NCBI GenBank assembly: GCA_027051995.1
Contig: JALUFY010000146.1
Span: 1 to 14,863, forward strand
DNA from: Hyphomicrobiales bacterium
GTDB taxonomy: Bacteria; Pseudomonadota; Alphaproteobacteria; Rhizobiales; Aestuariivirgaceae
Length of the DNA: 14,863 nucleotides
Direction of reading: 5' to 3'
The translations under genes and the position numbers were made by a program. This document shows, one piece after another, positions 6,042-12,275 of the stretch. A model generated the notes under the pieces. It made no database searches. It worked only from the letters and a program-made list of their open reading frames with translations, and was not told the origin of the DNA. How positions within the stretch are numbered: position 1 is the stretch's first letter; each line of letters opens with the position of its first letter.

Positions 6042-7475
6042 ATGTCCAACGAGGGTAAAAACACAGGCCTCACCCCCACGGAAGAAGCGTGGGACGAGGA
6101 GGCTGACGACATCCGGCCGAAAATGGGCTGGAAGGAACTGTGGCTGAAAGAGGACTGGTGGGCCATCTGGGTCGGCCTTGGCATTGTCATCGTCGCCACC
6201 CTGTTCTTCCTCAACGGCGGAACAATCAAATGGATCGCCATCAAGCCGGCGCGCTGGTCCACCCTGGGCCAGGCCTTTTCGCATTTCGGCGCGCACCTGC
6301 CGCAATACGCGGCCATGTTCGTGCTCTGGCTGGTGGTCTTCGTCGCCGCCATGAAGGCCATGGGCCGCAACCTGGCGGAATATATTCCGTCATTCATATT
6401 CGTCTTCGTGTTCTCCATCATCATCTTCTACATCGGCGCATGGGAACACGCGCATGCCTACAACCTGGAGCCGCCGCTGGTGGCGCTGGTGCTGGGCATG
6501 CTGATCTCCAACATCATCGGCCTGCCCAAGTGGATGGACACCGGCTTCCGCGTGGAGTTCTACATCAAGATCGGCATCGTGCTGCTGGGCGCCACGCTGC
6601 CCTTCACGCTCATCGTCTGGGCCGGCCCGGTGGCCATCGTGCAGGCCTCCATCGTCTCCATCGTCACCTTCTCGGTGATCTACTTCACCGCCAAGAAGCT
6701 GGGGCTTGACCGCCGCCTGGGCGCCACCCTGGGCGCGGGCGGCGCGGTCTGCGGCGTCTCCGGCGCCATCGCCATCGCCGGCGCCGTCGGTGCCAAGAAG
6801 GAGCACGCCCCCATCGCCATCACCATGGTGATCCTGTGGGCCATCGTCATGATCTTCTTCCTGCCGCTGGTATCGCGCGCCATGGGCCTGCATGCGGGCA
6901 TCGCCGGCGCATGGGTGGGCACCTCGGAGTTCGCCGACGCCGCCGGGTTCGCCGCCGCCCAGGCCTATGGCAAGGTGGCCGAGGCCCTTCCTGGCATCCC
7001 CGGCTCGGAAGAAGACGCGGTGCGCGCCTTCACCCTGATGAAGGTCATCGGACGCGACATCTGGATCGGCATCTGGGCCTTCGTCCTGGCGCTCATCTCC
7101 ACCATGAAGTGGGAGCGCAAGGAAGGCCAGAAGCCCGACCCGGCGGAGATCTGGTGGCGTTTTCCGAAGTTCGTCATCGGCTTCCTGCTGGCCTCGCTGA
7201 TCATCACCTGGATCGCCTCGGGCTATTCGCTGGCGGACTATGACAAGATCGTCAAGCCGGAGCTGGTCGGCCCGGTGAAGACCCTGCGCACCTGGGCCTT
7301 CATCTTCTGCTTCTTCTCCATCGGCCTGACCACCCGCTTCCGCGAGCTGGCCGCCGCAGGCACCAGGCCCTTCACGGCCTTCACCACCGGCGTGGTGGTC
7401 AACGTGCTTCTGGGCTTCGTGCTTTCCGCGCTGGTTTTCGCCAGTTACTGGACGCACCTCACGGTCGGCCAGTAA
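6042..7475 (+). CDS. YeiH/UPF0324-family putative sulfate or sulfite exporter
   Basis: A 477-aa polytopic inner-membrane protein of the family annotated as putative sulfate exporters (COG2855, PF03601). The family core is visible: YIKIGIVLLGATLPFTLI (174-191), GAGGAVCGVSGAIAIAGAV (231-249), then HAPIAITMVILWAIVMIFFLPL and AGAWVGTSEFADAAGFAAA (288-306). E. coli YeiH is about 350 aa. This one is longer, with an acidic cytoplasmic N-terminus and two or three extra hydrophobic segments (about 41-58, 89-105, 114-133) before the core. I count roughly ten to eleven membrane segments. GGAGGAAA is well placed before the ATG. An FNR-type box lies 120 bases upstream. Next to rDsr and siroheme genes, export of the sulfite or sulfate formed by sulfur oxidation is the natural guess; transport activity of this family is poorly documented. 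Confidence 0.85.
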   Translation: MSNEGKNTGLTPTEEAWDEEADDIRPKMGWKELWLKEDWWAIWVGLGIVIVATLFFLNGGTIKWIAIKPARWSTLGQAFSHFGAHLPQYAAMFVLWLVVFVAAMKAMGRNLAEYIPSFIFVFVFSIIIFYIGAWEHAHAYNLEPPLVALVLGMLISNIIGLPKWMDTGFRVEFYIKIGIVLLGATLPFTLIVWAGPVAIVQASIVSIVTFSVIYFTAKKLGLDRRLGATLGAGGAVCGVSGAIAIAGAVGAKKEHAPIAITMVILWAIVMIFFLPLVSRAMGLHAGIAGAWVGTSEFADAAGFAAAQAYGKVAEALPGIPGSEEDAVRAFTLMKVIGRDIWIGIWAFVLALISTMKWERKEGQKPDPAEIWWRFPKFVIGFLLASLIITWIASGYSLADYDKIVKPELVGPVKTLRTWAFIFCFFSIGLTTRFRELAAAGTRPFTAFTTGVVVNVLLGFVLSALVFASYWTHLTVGQ

Positions 7476-7510
7476 GCGCCAGCCACGGAGCATGAGAAAC
7501 GAAAAATCCA

Positions 7511-7547
7511 CCCGCGCCGCCGCCCGCATCCGGGAAAGCGGCGCGGG
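7511..7547 (+). other. Intercistronic GC hairpin
   Basis: CCCGCGCCGC (7511-7520) pairs perfectly with GCGGCGCGGG (7538-7547), with an inner CCCG/CGGG stem. It lies between the transporter stop and the ribosome site of the small Cys-rich gene. A-rich rather than T-rich sequence follows, so it is probably not a terminator on the plus strand. An mRNA processing or stabilising role is inference. Confidence 0.55.
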
Positions 7548-7581
7548 ATCAAAAACAACAACAAAACGGGAGGAAACGCCC

Positions 7582-7806
7582 ATGCCGGCCATCAGAGCCA
7601 GGATGAAGAACATGTGCGTCGATTGCGCCCATTTCTGCAATGACCCGGAAAAGATGGAAAACGAAATCCCCGGCCTTCAGGTCATGGGCTCCGGCTGGGC
7701 CTCGGTGCGCAACATCGACGGCCTGTGCCGCAAGCGCGACGTCTATCTGGCCGGTTACTACACCTGCGAGCATTTCAAGCCGCTGAAGGGCGCAAGGGCG
7801 GCCTGA
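7582..7806 (+). CDS. Small five-cysteine protein, 74 aa, function unknown
   Basis: I do not recognise a named family. The start at ATG 7582 (MPAIRARMKNMC) is chosen because GGGAGGAAA sits 6-7 bases upstream; upstream in-frame starts at 7492 have no such site and run through a hairpin. Five cysteines stand at 12, 15, 19, 49 and 62 in VDCAHFCN, DGLCRKRD and YYTCEHFKP, with His17 and His64 close by. This is a pattern expected for a zinc or iron-sulfur site. The protein is soluble with no signal peptide. It is 106 bases after the transporter gene and followed by a strong terminator, so the two probably form one unit. It may be a small redox or metal-binding partner in sulfur metabolism, which is inference. 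Confidence 0.75.
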   Translation: MPAIRARMKNMCVDCAHFCNDPEKMENEIPGLQVMGSGWASVRNIDGLCRKRDVYLAGYYTCEHFKPLKGARAA

Positions 7807-7826
7807 CAACGGACGCAAGGAACGAC

Positions 7827-7863
7827 AAAAACGCCGGAGCGCCAAAAGGCCTCCGGCGTTTTT
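7827..7863. terminator. Bidirectional intrinsic terminator
   Basis: ACGCCGGAG (7831-7839) pairs with CTCCGGCGT (7851-7859), and inside it GCC pairs with GGC around AAAA. An A-run (7827-7831) lies on the left and a T-run (7859-7863) on the right. It therefore works in both directions: for the Cys-rich gene on plus, which stops at 7806, and for the disulfide reductase gene on minus, which stops at 7888. Confidence 0.9.
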
Positions 7864-7887
7864 CATTTGCCCGTCAATGACGGCTTG

Positions 7888-9333
7888 TCACTCCGCGAAG
7901 GGCACATCGGCGATGCCGTCAACCTTCGCTGTGTCATCCAGCTGGTGATAGGCGTCATGCAGAGCATTTTGCAGCCCCTCCTCCACCACCGGGTGATAAT
8001 AGGGCAGCGCGATCATCTCCGCCACCGTCATGCCCTTCTCGATCGCCCAGGCCAGCTCGTGGGCGAAATGCTCGCCGCGCGGAACACACATTTCCGCCCC
8101 CAGGATGAGCCCGTCGGACTTGCGCGCGTAGATGTGCAGAACGCCGCGATTGTTCATCATCACCCGGGCCCGCGCCTGGGTGGAGAAATCGCGCTCGCCG
8201 ACGACAAAGCCCTCATCCTCGCCCAGCGTGGCGTCCAGCGCCTGGAAGGTCTGGCCGACCGATGCGATGTTGGGATCGCAAAACACGATACCCATTGGAA
8301 CCTTGCGCCTGAAGCGCCGCACCGGCTTGCCCTGCGCAGTCATGGCGGCGTTCCAGCCGGCGATGCGCCCTTCGTCCGCCGCCTCGTGCAGCAGCTGGCG
8401 CTCGCCGTTCACGTCGCCCGCGATAAACAGGCTCGTCTCGCCGATGCGCATGGTCTGGCGGTCGAACTCCGGCAGGCCGCGCTCGTCCAGCGCCACGCCC
8501 GCCGCCTCCAGATTCAGCCGGTCGATGTTGGGCCTGCGCCCCAGCGCCACCAGCACCTTGTCCACCACGGTTTCATTGTCTCCGGCCTTCACCTGGATGC
8601 GCCCGTCTTCCGCCCTGCTCAACTCGGCGGGCGCGCCCAGCCAGACGGGGAACTCCTCGCGCATCAGGGAGATGGCCGGATAGCTCACCCCGTCGTCGGA
8701 AAGCCCGGCGATGGTCTCCATCATGTCCACCCCGGTGACGTTGATCCCCAGCCGCGCCAGCGCCTGGCCCATTTCCAGCCCGATCGCCCCAAGGCCCAGC
8801 ACCGCCATGTCTTTCGGCAGGTCTTCCTGCTCGAACAGGGTGTCGGTGGTGAGCAGGTTCTCTTCGCCGAATTCATCGATCCAGGCTTGCGGCACGATGG
8901 GCCGCGATCCGGCGGCGATGACGAATGCGTCCGCCTCGATGCGCTCGCCGTTCACCTCGATGGCGTCCGGCGCGACAAACCGCGCCTCCCCCTTGATCAG
9001 CTTGCCATGCCCGGCGATCTTCTCCGCCTTGCCCGCCGGGCCGGAGGCGAAGCCGTCGCGCATCTTGCGCACATGGGCCAGCACCTCCGGGATGGAGACG
9101 GACAGCTTCTCCGCTCCGTGAATGCCTTCCCTGGTGAAATGGCCCGAATGCGCGATGTCCTCGGCGGCCTGTATGAGCACCTTGGAGGGCATGCAGCCCA
9201 CCCGCGCGCATGTGGTGCCCAGCGGCCCGGCGTTGACCATCATGAAATCCACCGTGTGGCGCGACACCTGCCCCAGCGAATAAAGCCCCGCCGATCCGGC
9301 CCCGATGATGCAGACCTCAACCTTGCGTGTCAT
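7888..9333 (-). CDS. Class I pyridine nucleotide-disulfide oxidoreductase, dihydrolipoamide dehydrogenase-like
   Basis: A 481-aa FAD enzyme of the Lpd/glutathione reductase/mercuric reductase family. Start at ATG 9333 (MTRKVEVCIIGAGSAG) because AGGGAG lies 7 bases upstream; the 24-codon upstream extension has no such support. The FAD motif is GAGSAG (11-16). The redox disulfide is Cys42/Cys47 in GTTCARVGCMPSK. The NAD(P) motif is in LGLGAIGLEMGQALARLG. The second FAD motif is LFIAGDVNGE, and the C-terminal His447/Glu452 pair is in YYHPVVEEG. All catalytic parts are intact. The active-site loop differs from classical Lpd (GGTCLNVGCIPSK). No E1/E2 dehydrogenase genes are near, so the substrate may not be the pyruvate dehydrogenase lipoyl domain. 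A lipoate-binding sulfur-oxidation protein (as in sHdr systems) or another disulfide is possible, which is inference. It is divergent from trxC. Confidence 0.88.
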   Translation of the reverse strand: MTRKVEVCIIGAGSAGLYSLGQVSRHTVDFMMVNAGPLGTTCARVGCMPSKVLIQAAEDIAHSGHFTREGIHGAEKLSVSIPEVLAHVRKMRDGFASGPAGKAEKIAGHGKLIKGEARFVAPDAIEVNGERIEADAFVIAAGSRPIVPQAWIDEFGEENLLTTDTLFEQEDLPKDMAVLGLGAIGLEMGQALARLGINVTGVDMMETIAGLSDDGVSYPAISLMREEFPVWLGAPAELSRAEDGRIQVKAGDNETVVDKVLVALGRRPNIDRLNLEAAGVALDERGLPEFDRQTMRIGETSLFIAGDVNGERQLLHEAADEGRIAGWNAAMTAQGKPVRRFRRKVPMGIVFCDPNIASVGQTFQALDATLGEDEGFVVGERDFSTQARARVMMNNRGVLHIYARKSDGLILGAEMCVPRGEHFAHELAWAIEKGMTVAEMIALPYYHPVVEEGLQNALHDAYHQLDDTAKVDGIADVPFAE

Positions 9334-9645
9334 GGAAACGCTCCCTTTTGCAATTAGCCGTTCAAGGGCAAGAATCACCCCGGGTCGTGTGGACGAAATG
9401 AACAAAGAGAGATTTTCAGGCGATTTTCAAGCGAAAACTGATGCGGCTTTTCGCGGGAATGGCAGCGCCATTTCAAGAAAAGGCGCGCCGGTTTGCAGCT
9501 GGAAAGCGCCGCAAAGATCCCTTGGGCAATTCGTCCGCACGGCCCATTTGATGTCAGTCAACGCCATTCCATTGGAAATGTAAAATGATGCGCCTATATG
9601 GGGAATACAACCATCCGATCCAATTGAACATATGGACATTGAATC
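9334..9645. promoter_or_regulatory. Divergent control region between the disulfide reductase gene and trxC
   Basis: This 312-base stretch holds no gene. It has an imperfect tandem of GATTTTCA(G/A)GCGA (about 9411-9434), a small dyad AATGGC-AGC-GCCATT (9458-9472), and the FNR-type box at 9548-9561. A possible -10 element, TAAAAT (9581-9586), lies before trxC. No convincing minus-strand promoter for the reductase gene was found. Confidence 0.4.
9548..9561. promoter_or_regulatory. FNR/CRP-family binding site candidate upstream of trxC
   Basis: TTGATgtcaGTCAA matches nine of ten conserved bases of TTGAT-N4-ATCAA. A TAAAAT -10-like hexamer begins 19 bases past the box, close to class II activator spacing. 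The trxC start is 85 bases downstream of the box. This is the second such box in the window; the other precedes the transporter gene. Confidence 0.5.
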
Positions 9646-10080
9646 ATGAGTGACGCCTTACAGATCGTCTGCCCCTCCTGCGGGGCCATCAACCGCATTC
9701 CCGCCGGCAAGGATCCGCTCAAGGCCAAATGCGGCAAATGCGGCGGCAAGCTCTTCACCGGCAAGCCCGTCGCCCTCACCGACGCCAACTTCGCCAGGAT
9801 GGTGACGAAAAACTCCATCCCCGTGGTCGTCGATTTCTGGGCAGACTGGTGCGGCCCGTGCAAGATGATGGCCCCCGAGTTCGCCAAGGCGGCGGCCCGG
9901 ATGGAGCCCCGGGTGCGCTTCGCCAAGCTTGACACCGAGGCCAATCCCATGACGGCCAATCAGTTCCGCATCCAGTCCATCCCCAATCTGATGATCTTCA
10001 AGGATGGCAAGCCCATAGCCCAGCAGGCCGGGGCCATGCAGGCCTCCCAGCTCATGCAGTGGATCAAGGCCAGCATCTGA
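9646..10080 (+). CDS. trxC: Thioredoxin 2 with N-terminal zinc ribbon
   Basis: A 144-aa cytoplasmic thiol-disulfide reductase. The N-terminal zinc ribbon uses Cys9, Cys12, Cys29 and Cys32 (CPSCGAINR, CGKCGG). The thioredoxin domain has the active site WCGPC with Cys69 and Cys72, followed by the cis-Pro loop IQSIPNLMIFKDGK. Length and layout match E. coli TrxC (139 aa). It leads an apparent operon with the SDHAF4-like gene (3-base gap), a CnoX-like gene, a Trm112-like gene and a DUF971 gene. An FNR-type box lies upstream. In E. coli trxC is an oxidative stress gene; here its control may be by oxygen, judged from the box alone. Confidence 0.95.
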   Translation: MSDALQIVCPSCGAINRIPAGKDPLKAKCGKCGGKLFTGKPVALTDANFARMVTKNSIPVVVDFWADWCGPCKMMAPEFAKAAARMEPRVRFAKLDTEANPMTANQFRIQSIPNLMIFKDGKPIAQQAGAMQASQLMQWIKASI

Positions 10081-10083
10081 GCC

Positions 10084-10281
10084 ATGGACGAAATGGACGA
10101 AAAGGCCCGCGAGAAACGCATTCGCGAGGCGGCAAGGCGCGCTTTGGAAGAAGCCAGGGCCCGCCGCGCCGCCCGTGACGCGGCGCGGGAGAAACGCCCG
10201 CCCGAAGTGGGCGGCCGCGACGGCCCCGAGCCGACGCGCTTCGGCGACTGGGAGAAAGGCGGCATTATCTCCGATTTCTGA
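10084..10281 (+). CDS. DUF1674/SDHAF4-like protein (succinate dehydrogenase assembly factor 4 homologue)
   Basis: A 65-aa protein. The N-terminal two thirds are a highly charged Arg/Glu/Ala helix. The C-terminal block RPPEVGGRDGPEPTRFGDWEKGGIISDF (residues 38-65) carries the family signature: GPEPTR(F/Y)GDWE followed by G-SDF. In eukaryotes and some bacteria this family binds flavinated SdhA during assembly of succinate dehydrogenase. The start lies 3 bases after the trxC stop with only a weak ribosome site, so translational coupling is likely. A second ATG at 10093 could also serve. No sdh genes are in the window. Confidence 0.88.
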   Translation: MDEMDEKAREKRIREAARRALEEARARRAARDAAREKRPPEVGGRDGPEPTRFGDWEKGGIISDF

Positions 10282-10383
10282 AAACCGCCGCGCCCATTGC
10301 ATCGCGCCCCCTGATGGGCCATGTAGAAAAACACCGCGAAACATCATGTCCGCCCGCGCGGACGCCTGACCAGGATGACAGAC

Positions 10384-11355
10384 ATGAGCGACAAGACATT
10401 TTCCATGGGAACCAGCTTTTCCGCCGCCGGCGGCCAGCCCGCCGCGCCCGGCGGGGGCGATGGCGCAACCCCGCCCGCCAGCGCCGAAGTCATCAAGGAT
10501 TCAGACACCACCCATTTCATCGCCGATGTCATAGAGGCGTCGAAGGAAATTCCCGTCATCGTCGATTTCTGGGCCACCTGGTGCGGCCCGTGCAAGCAGC
10601 TCGGCCCGGTGATCGAGAAGGTGGTGCGCGAATTCGCCGGCAAGGTGCGCCTCGTCAAGGTGGACGTGGACAAGAACCAGGCCCTGGCCCAGCAGCTGCG
10701 CGTGCAGTCGGTGCCGATGGTCTACGCCTTCGTCAACGGCCAGCCGGTGGACGGCTTCGCCGGCGCCCTGCCGGAAAGCCAGGTGCGCAAGTTCGTCGAG
10801 AAGGTGATCTCCCTTGGCGGCCCCGGCAAGGCGGCGGAGGAATTCCTCAAGATGGCCGGAGAGGCCATGAAGGAAAAGAACTGGACGGACGCGCTCAGCC
10901 TCTATGCCCAGGCCGCCCAGACCGATCCGGAAAACATGAAGGCCATCGCCGGGCTGGCCCGCGCCCAGATCGCCCTTGGCGAGATCGAGGGCGCCAAGGC
11001 CCTGCTCGATACCGTGGAAGAGAGCAAAAAGGATGATCCCGACATCGTCTCCGCCCGCGCCGCCCTGGAGCTGGCCGAAACGCCGGTGGACAAGGGCGCC
11101 ATCGCGGAGCTGGAGAAAAGGATCGAAGCCAACCCGGATGACTTCGCCGCCCGCATGGAGCTGGCCGAGGCCCTCAACGCCGCGGGCGAGCGCGAAAAGG
11201 CCATGGAGCAGCTGCTTTACATCCTGGAAAAGGATCGCCAATGGAATGACGAAGCCGCCCGCAAGGAGCTTCTGAAGTTCTTCGAGGCATGGGGCCCAAC
11301 CGATCCCATGACCGTCAAGGGCCGCCGCAGGCTCTCCTCCATCCTCTTTTCGTGA
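10384..11355 (+). CDS. Thioredoxin-TPR co-chaperone, CnoX/YbbN-like
   Basis: A 323-aa protein with a flexible Gly/Pro/Ala-rich N-terminus (about 1-34), a thioredoxin domain (about 36-145) and a C-terminal tetratricopeptide-like helical region (about 155-310; [23 protein letters not shown] and similar). This layout is that of CnoX (YbbN), a holdase that passes oxidatively damaged proteins to GroEL/DnaK. The active site is WCGPC (Cys67, Cys70). E. coli CnoX lacks a working CXXC but some alphaproteobacterial forms keep one, so it may also act as a reductase. ATG 10384 is preferred over ATG 10375 because AGGA stands 8-9 bases before it. It follows the SDHAF4-like gene after about 100 bases and precedes the Trm112-like gene by 8 bases. 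Confidence 0.9.
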   Translation: MSDKTFSMGTSFSAAGGQPAAPGGGDGATPPASAEVIKDSDTTHFIADVIEASKEIPVIVDFWATWCGPCKQLGPVIEKVVREFAGKVRLVKVDVDKNQALAQQLRVQSVPMVYAFVNGQPVDGFAGALPESQVRKFVEKVISLGGPGKAAEEFLKMAGEAMKEKNWTDALSLYAQAAQTDPENMKAIAGLARAQIALGEIEGAKALLDTVEESKKDDPDIVSARAALELAETPVDKGAIAELEKRIEANPDDFAARMELAEALNAAGEREKAMEQLLYILEKDRQWNDEAARKELLKFFEAWGPTDPMTVKGRRRLSSILFS

Positions 11356-11363
11356 GGCCCGTC

Positions 11364-11570
11364 ATGAGCAGCACGCAAACGGCCCCCGGCGCGGCCCGCC
11401 CCATAGACCCGAAACTGCTGGAGCAGCTCGTCTGCCCCAGAACGCACACCGCCCTGGAATACGACGCGGAACGCAACGAGCTTGTGTCCCGCGCCGCGAA
11501 ACTGGCCTATCCCATCCGCGACGGCATCCCTATCATGCTGGAATCGGAAGCCCGCGATCTGAATGACTGA
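11364..11570 (+). CDS. Trm112/YcaR-family small protein
   Basis: A 68-aa protein of the UPF0434/Trm112 family. Recognisable parts are [20 protein letters not shown], then [26 protein letters not shown]. Eukaryotic Trm112 is a zinc-binding activator of methyltransferases; bacterial function is unclear. E. coli YcaR has CPVC and a further Cys, while here only one Cys remains (CPRTH), so zinc binding is probably lost. As far as I recall, many alphaproteobacterial members look like this. The start at ATG 11364 follows the cnoX-like stop by 8 bases with GAGG at its end; a longer in-frame reading from 11289 overlaps the previous gene and is rejected. Confidence 0.9.
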   Translation: MSSTQTAPGAARPIDPKLLEQLVCPRTHTALEYDAERNELVSRAAKLAYPIRDGIPIMLESEARDLND

Positions 11571-11585
11571 CAGGACGAAACGCAC

Positions 11586-11960
11586 ATGACGAACGACACC
11601 GATCTCGACATCTGGCCGGAGGAAATCCGCCTGCACGACAACGGCGCGCGCCTGGCCGTGACCTTCGAAAACGGCGAAAAATACGACTACACGGCGGAGT
11701 TTCTGCGCGTCACCTCCCCCTCGGCGGAGGTGCAGGGCCATCACCCCTCGCAGCGCAAGACCGTGCCGGGCAAAAAGGATGTGACCATCACCAAGATCGA
11801 GCCCGCCGGCAACTACGCCGTCAAGCTGGTCTTCTCCGACGGCCACGACACCGGCCTGTTCACCTGGGACTACTTCGCCGAAGTTGGCCGCAACATGAAC
11901 GAACTGTGGCGCGACTACCTCGACCGCCTGGAAAAGGAAGGCCTCGCCCGGGAGGCCTGA
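11586..11960 (+). CDS. DUF971 (gamma-butyrobetaine hydroxylase N-domain-like) protein
   Basis: A 124-aa protein matching the small stand-alone DUF971/GBBH-like N domain (PF06155). Visible family parts are WPEEIRLHDNGARLAVTFENGEKYDYTAEFLRVTSPSAEVQG, then VTITKIEPAGNYAVKLVFSDGHDTGLFTWDYFAEVG. In eukaryotic gamma-butyrobetaine hydroxylase the same fold is the N-terminal domain of a TauD-like enzyme. In bacteria the separate form often sits near iron-sulfur or Mrp genes, and its role is unsettled. It is the last gene of the trxC run, 15 bases after the Trm112-like gene, with AGGA upstream. The TauD-like enzyme at 2668 lacks this domain, but I see no direct link between the two. Confidence 0.88.
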   Translation: MTNDTDLDIWPEEIRLHDNGARLAVTFENGEKYDYTAEFLRVTSPSAEVQGHHPSQRKTVPGKKDVTITKIEPAGNYAVKLVFSDGHDTGLFTWDYFAEVGRNMNELWRDYLDRLEKEGLAREA

Positions 11961-12013
11961 CACCCTGGACGAACTGCCGGGCGGGGATTGATCCTGAGCC
12001 CGGAACGGTTCCG

Positions 12014-12033
12014 GCGCGGGTTCAAACCCGCGC
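12014..12033. repeat. Palindromic unit 1 of the hairpin cluster
   Basis: GCGCGGGT pairs with ACCCGCGC around TCAA, an 8-bp stem with a four-base loop. It resembles the T-arm of a tRNA (GGTTCAAACC) but has no tRNA body around it. The preceding AACGGTTCCG is shared with unit 3. Confidence 0.6.
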
Positions 12034-12065
12034 ATTGCTCATGGGCTGGAACAAGCTGCAACGCG

Positions 12066-12085
12066 GGCGGGGTTAAAACCCCGCC
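12066..12085. repeat. Palindromic unit 2 of the hairpin cluster
   Basis: GGCGGGGT pairs with ACCCCGCC around TAAA. The stem is 8 bp. It shares the general plan of units 1 and 3 (G-run, T-A-rich loop, C-run) but not their exact sequence. Confidence 0.55.
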
Positions 12086-12095
12086 TGTAACGGTT

Positions 12096-12133
12096 CCGGC
12101 GCAGGTTCAAACCTGCGCCGGCAGGCCTTTTTT
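12096..12133 (+). terminator. Palindromic unit 3, likely terminator of the trxC operon
   Basis: CCGGCGCAGGT (12096-12106) pairs with ACCTGCGCCGG (12111-12121) around TCAA, an 11-bp stem. A run of six T at 12128-12133 follows after CAGGCC. The T-run is a few bases farther from the stem than in ideal terminators, but this is the best end signal for the plus-strand genes finishing at 11960. Confidence 0.6.
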
Positions 12134-12161
12134 CCCTCCCGGACACCCCCTCTCACCCGTC

Positions 12162-12185
12162 ATTGCCGGGCCCCGTCCCGGCAAT
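12162..12185. repeat. REP-like palindrome (CATTGCCGGG...CCCGGCAATCC type)
   Basis: ATTGCCGGG (12162-12170) pairs perfectly with CCCGGCAAT (12177-12185) around CCCCGT. The flanks CGTC and CCAGG match a dispersed palindrome I recall from many alphaproteobacterial intergenic regions. It supports the lineage guess but is not proof. Confidence 0.6.
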
Positions 12186-12275
12186 CCAGGGCGGCGGGCT
12201 CTCGCGCTTGCGGCCCCGGAACAACTGGCCCCCCATGACGGAGAAAACCCCCGCGCCCTATCCGGCGTCCGGCGC

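Larger units (their letters stand above)
11961..12275. repeat. Intergenic hairpin and repeat cluster
   Basis: This 315-base stretch between two convergent genes holds no gene. A 13-base-plus unit starting AACGGTTCCGGCGC occurs twice, at 12004 and 12089, each followed by a palindrome around TTCAAA. A third, different palindrome lies between them (12066-12085), and a REP-like palindrome at 12162-12185. The rest up to 12275 is GC-rich without recognisable structure. Confidence 0.6.

Noticed and set aside
6390-7640. 416-codon minus-strand open frame opposite the transporter gene
   Set aside because: Low-complexity Gly/Asp/His-rich antisense of a clear membrane transporter.
7867-9357. 496-codon plus-strand open frame opposite the disulfide reductase gene
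   Set aside because: Antisense shadow; the minus-strand product has all catalytic motifs of the family.
10292-10319. Hairpin GCCCAT/ATGGGC as terminator between the SDHAF4-like and cnoX-like genes
   Set aside because: Only 6 bp with a 16-base loop and no T-run; read-through within the operon is more likely.
12004-12121. tRNA-like elements, because GGTTCAAACC resembles a T-arm
   Set aside because: No acceptor, D or anticodon arm fits around them; they are simple palindromes.
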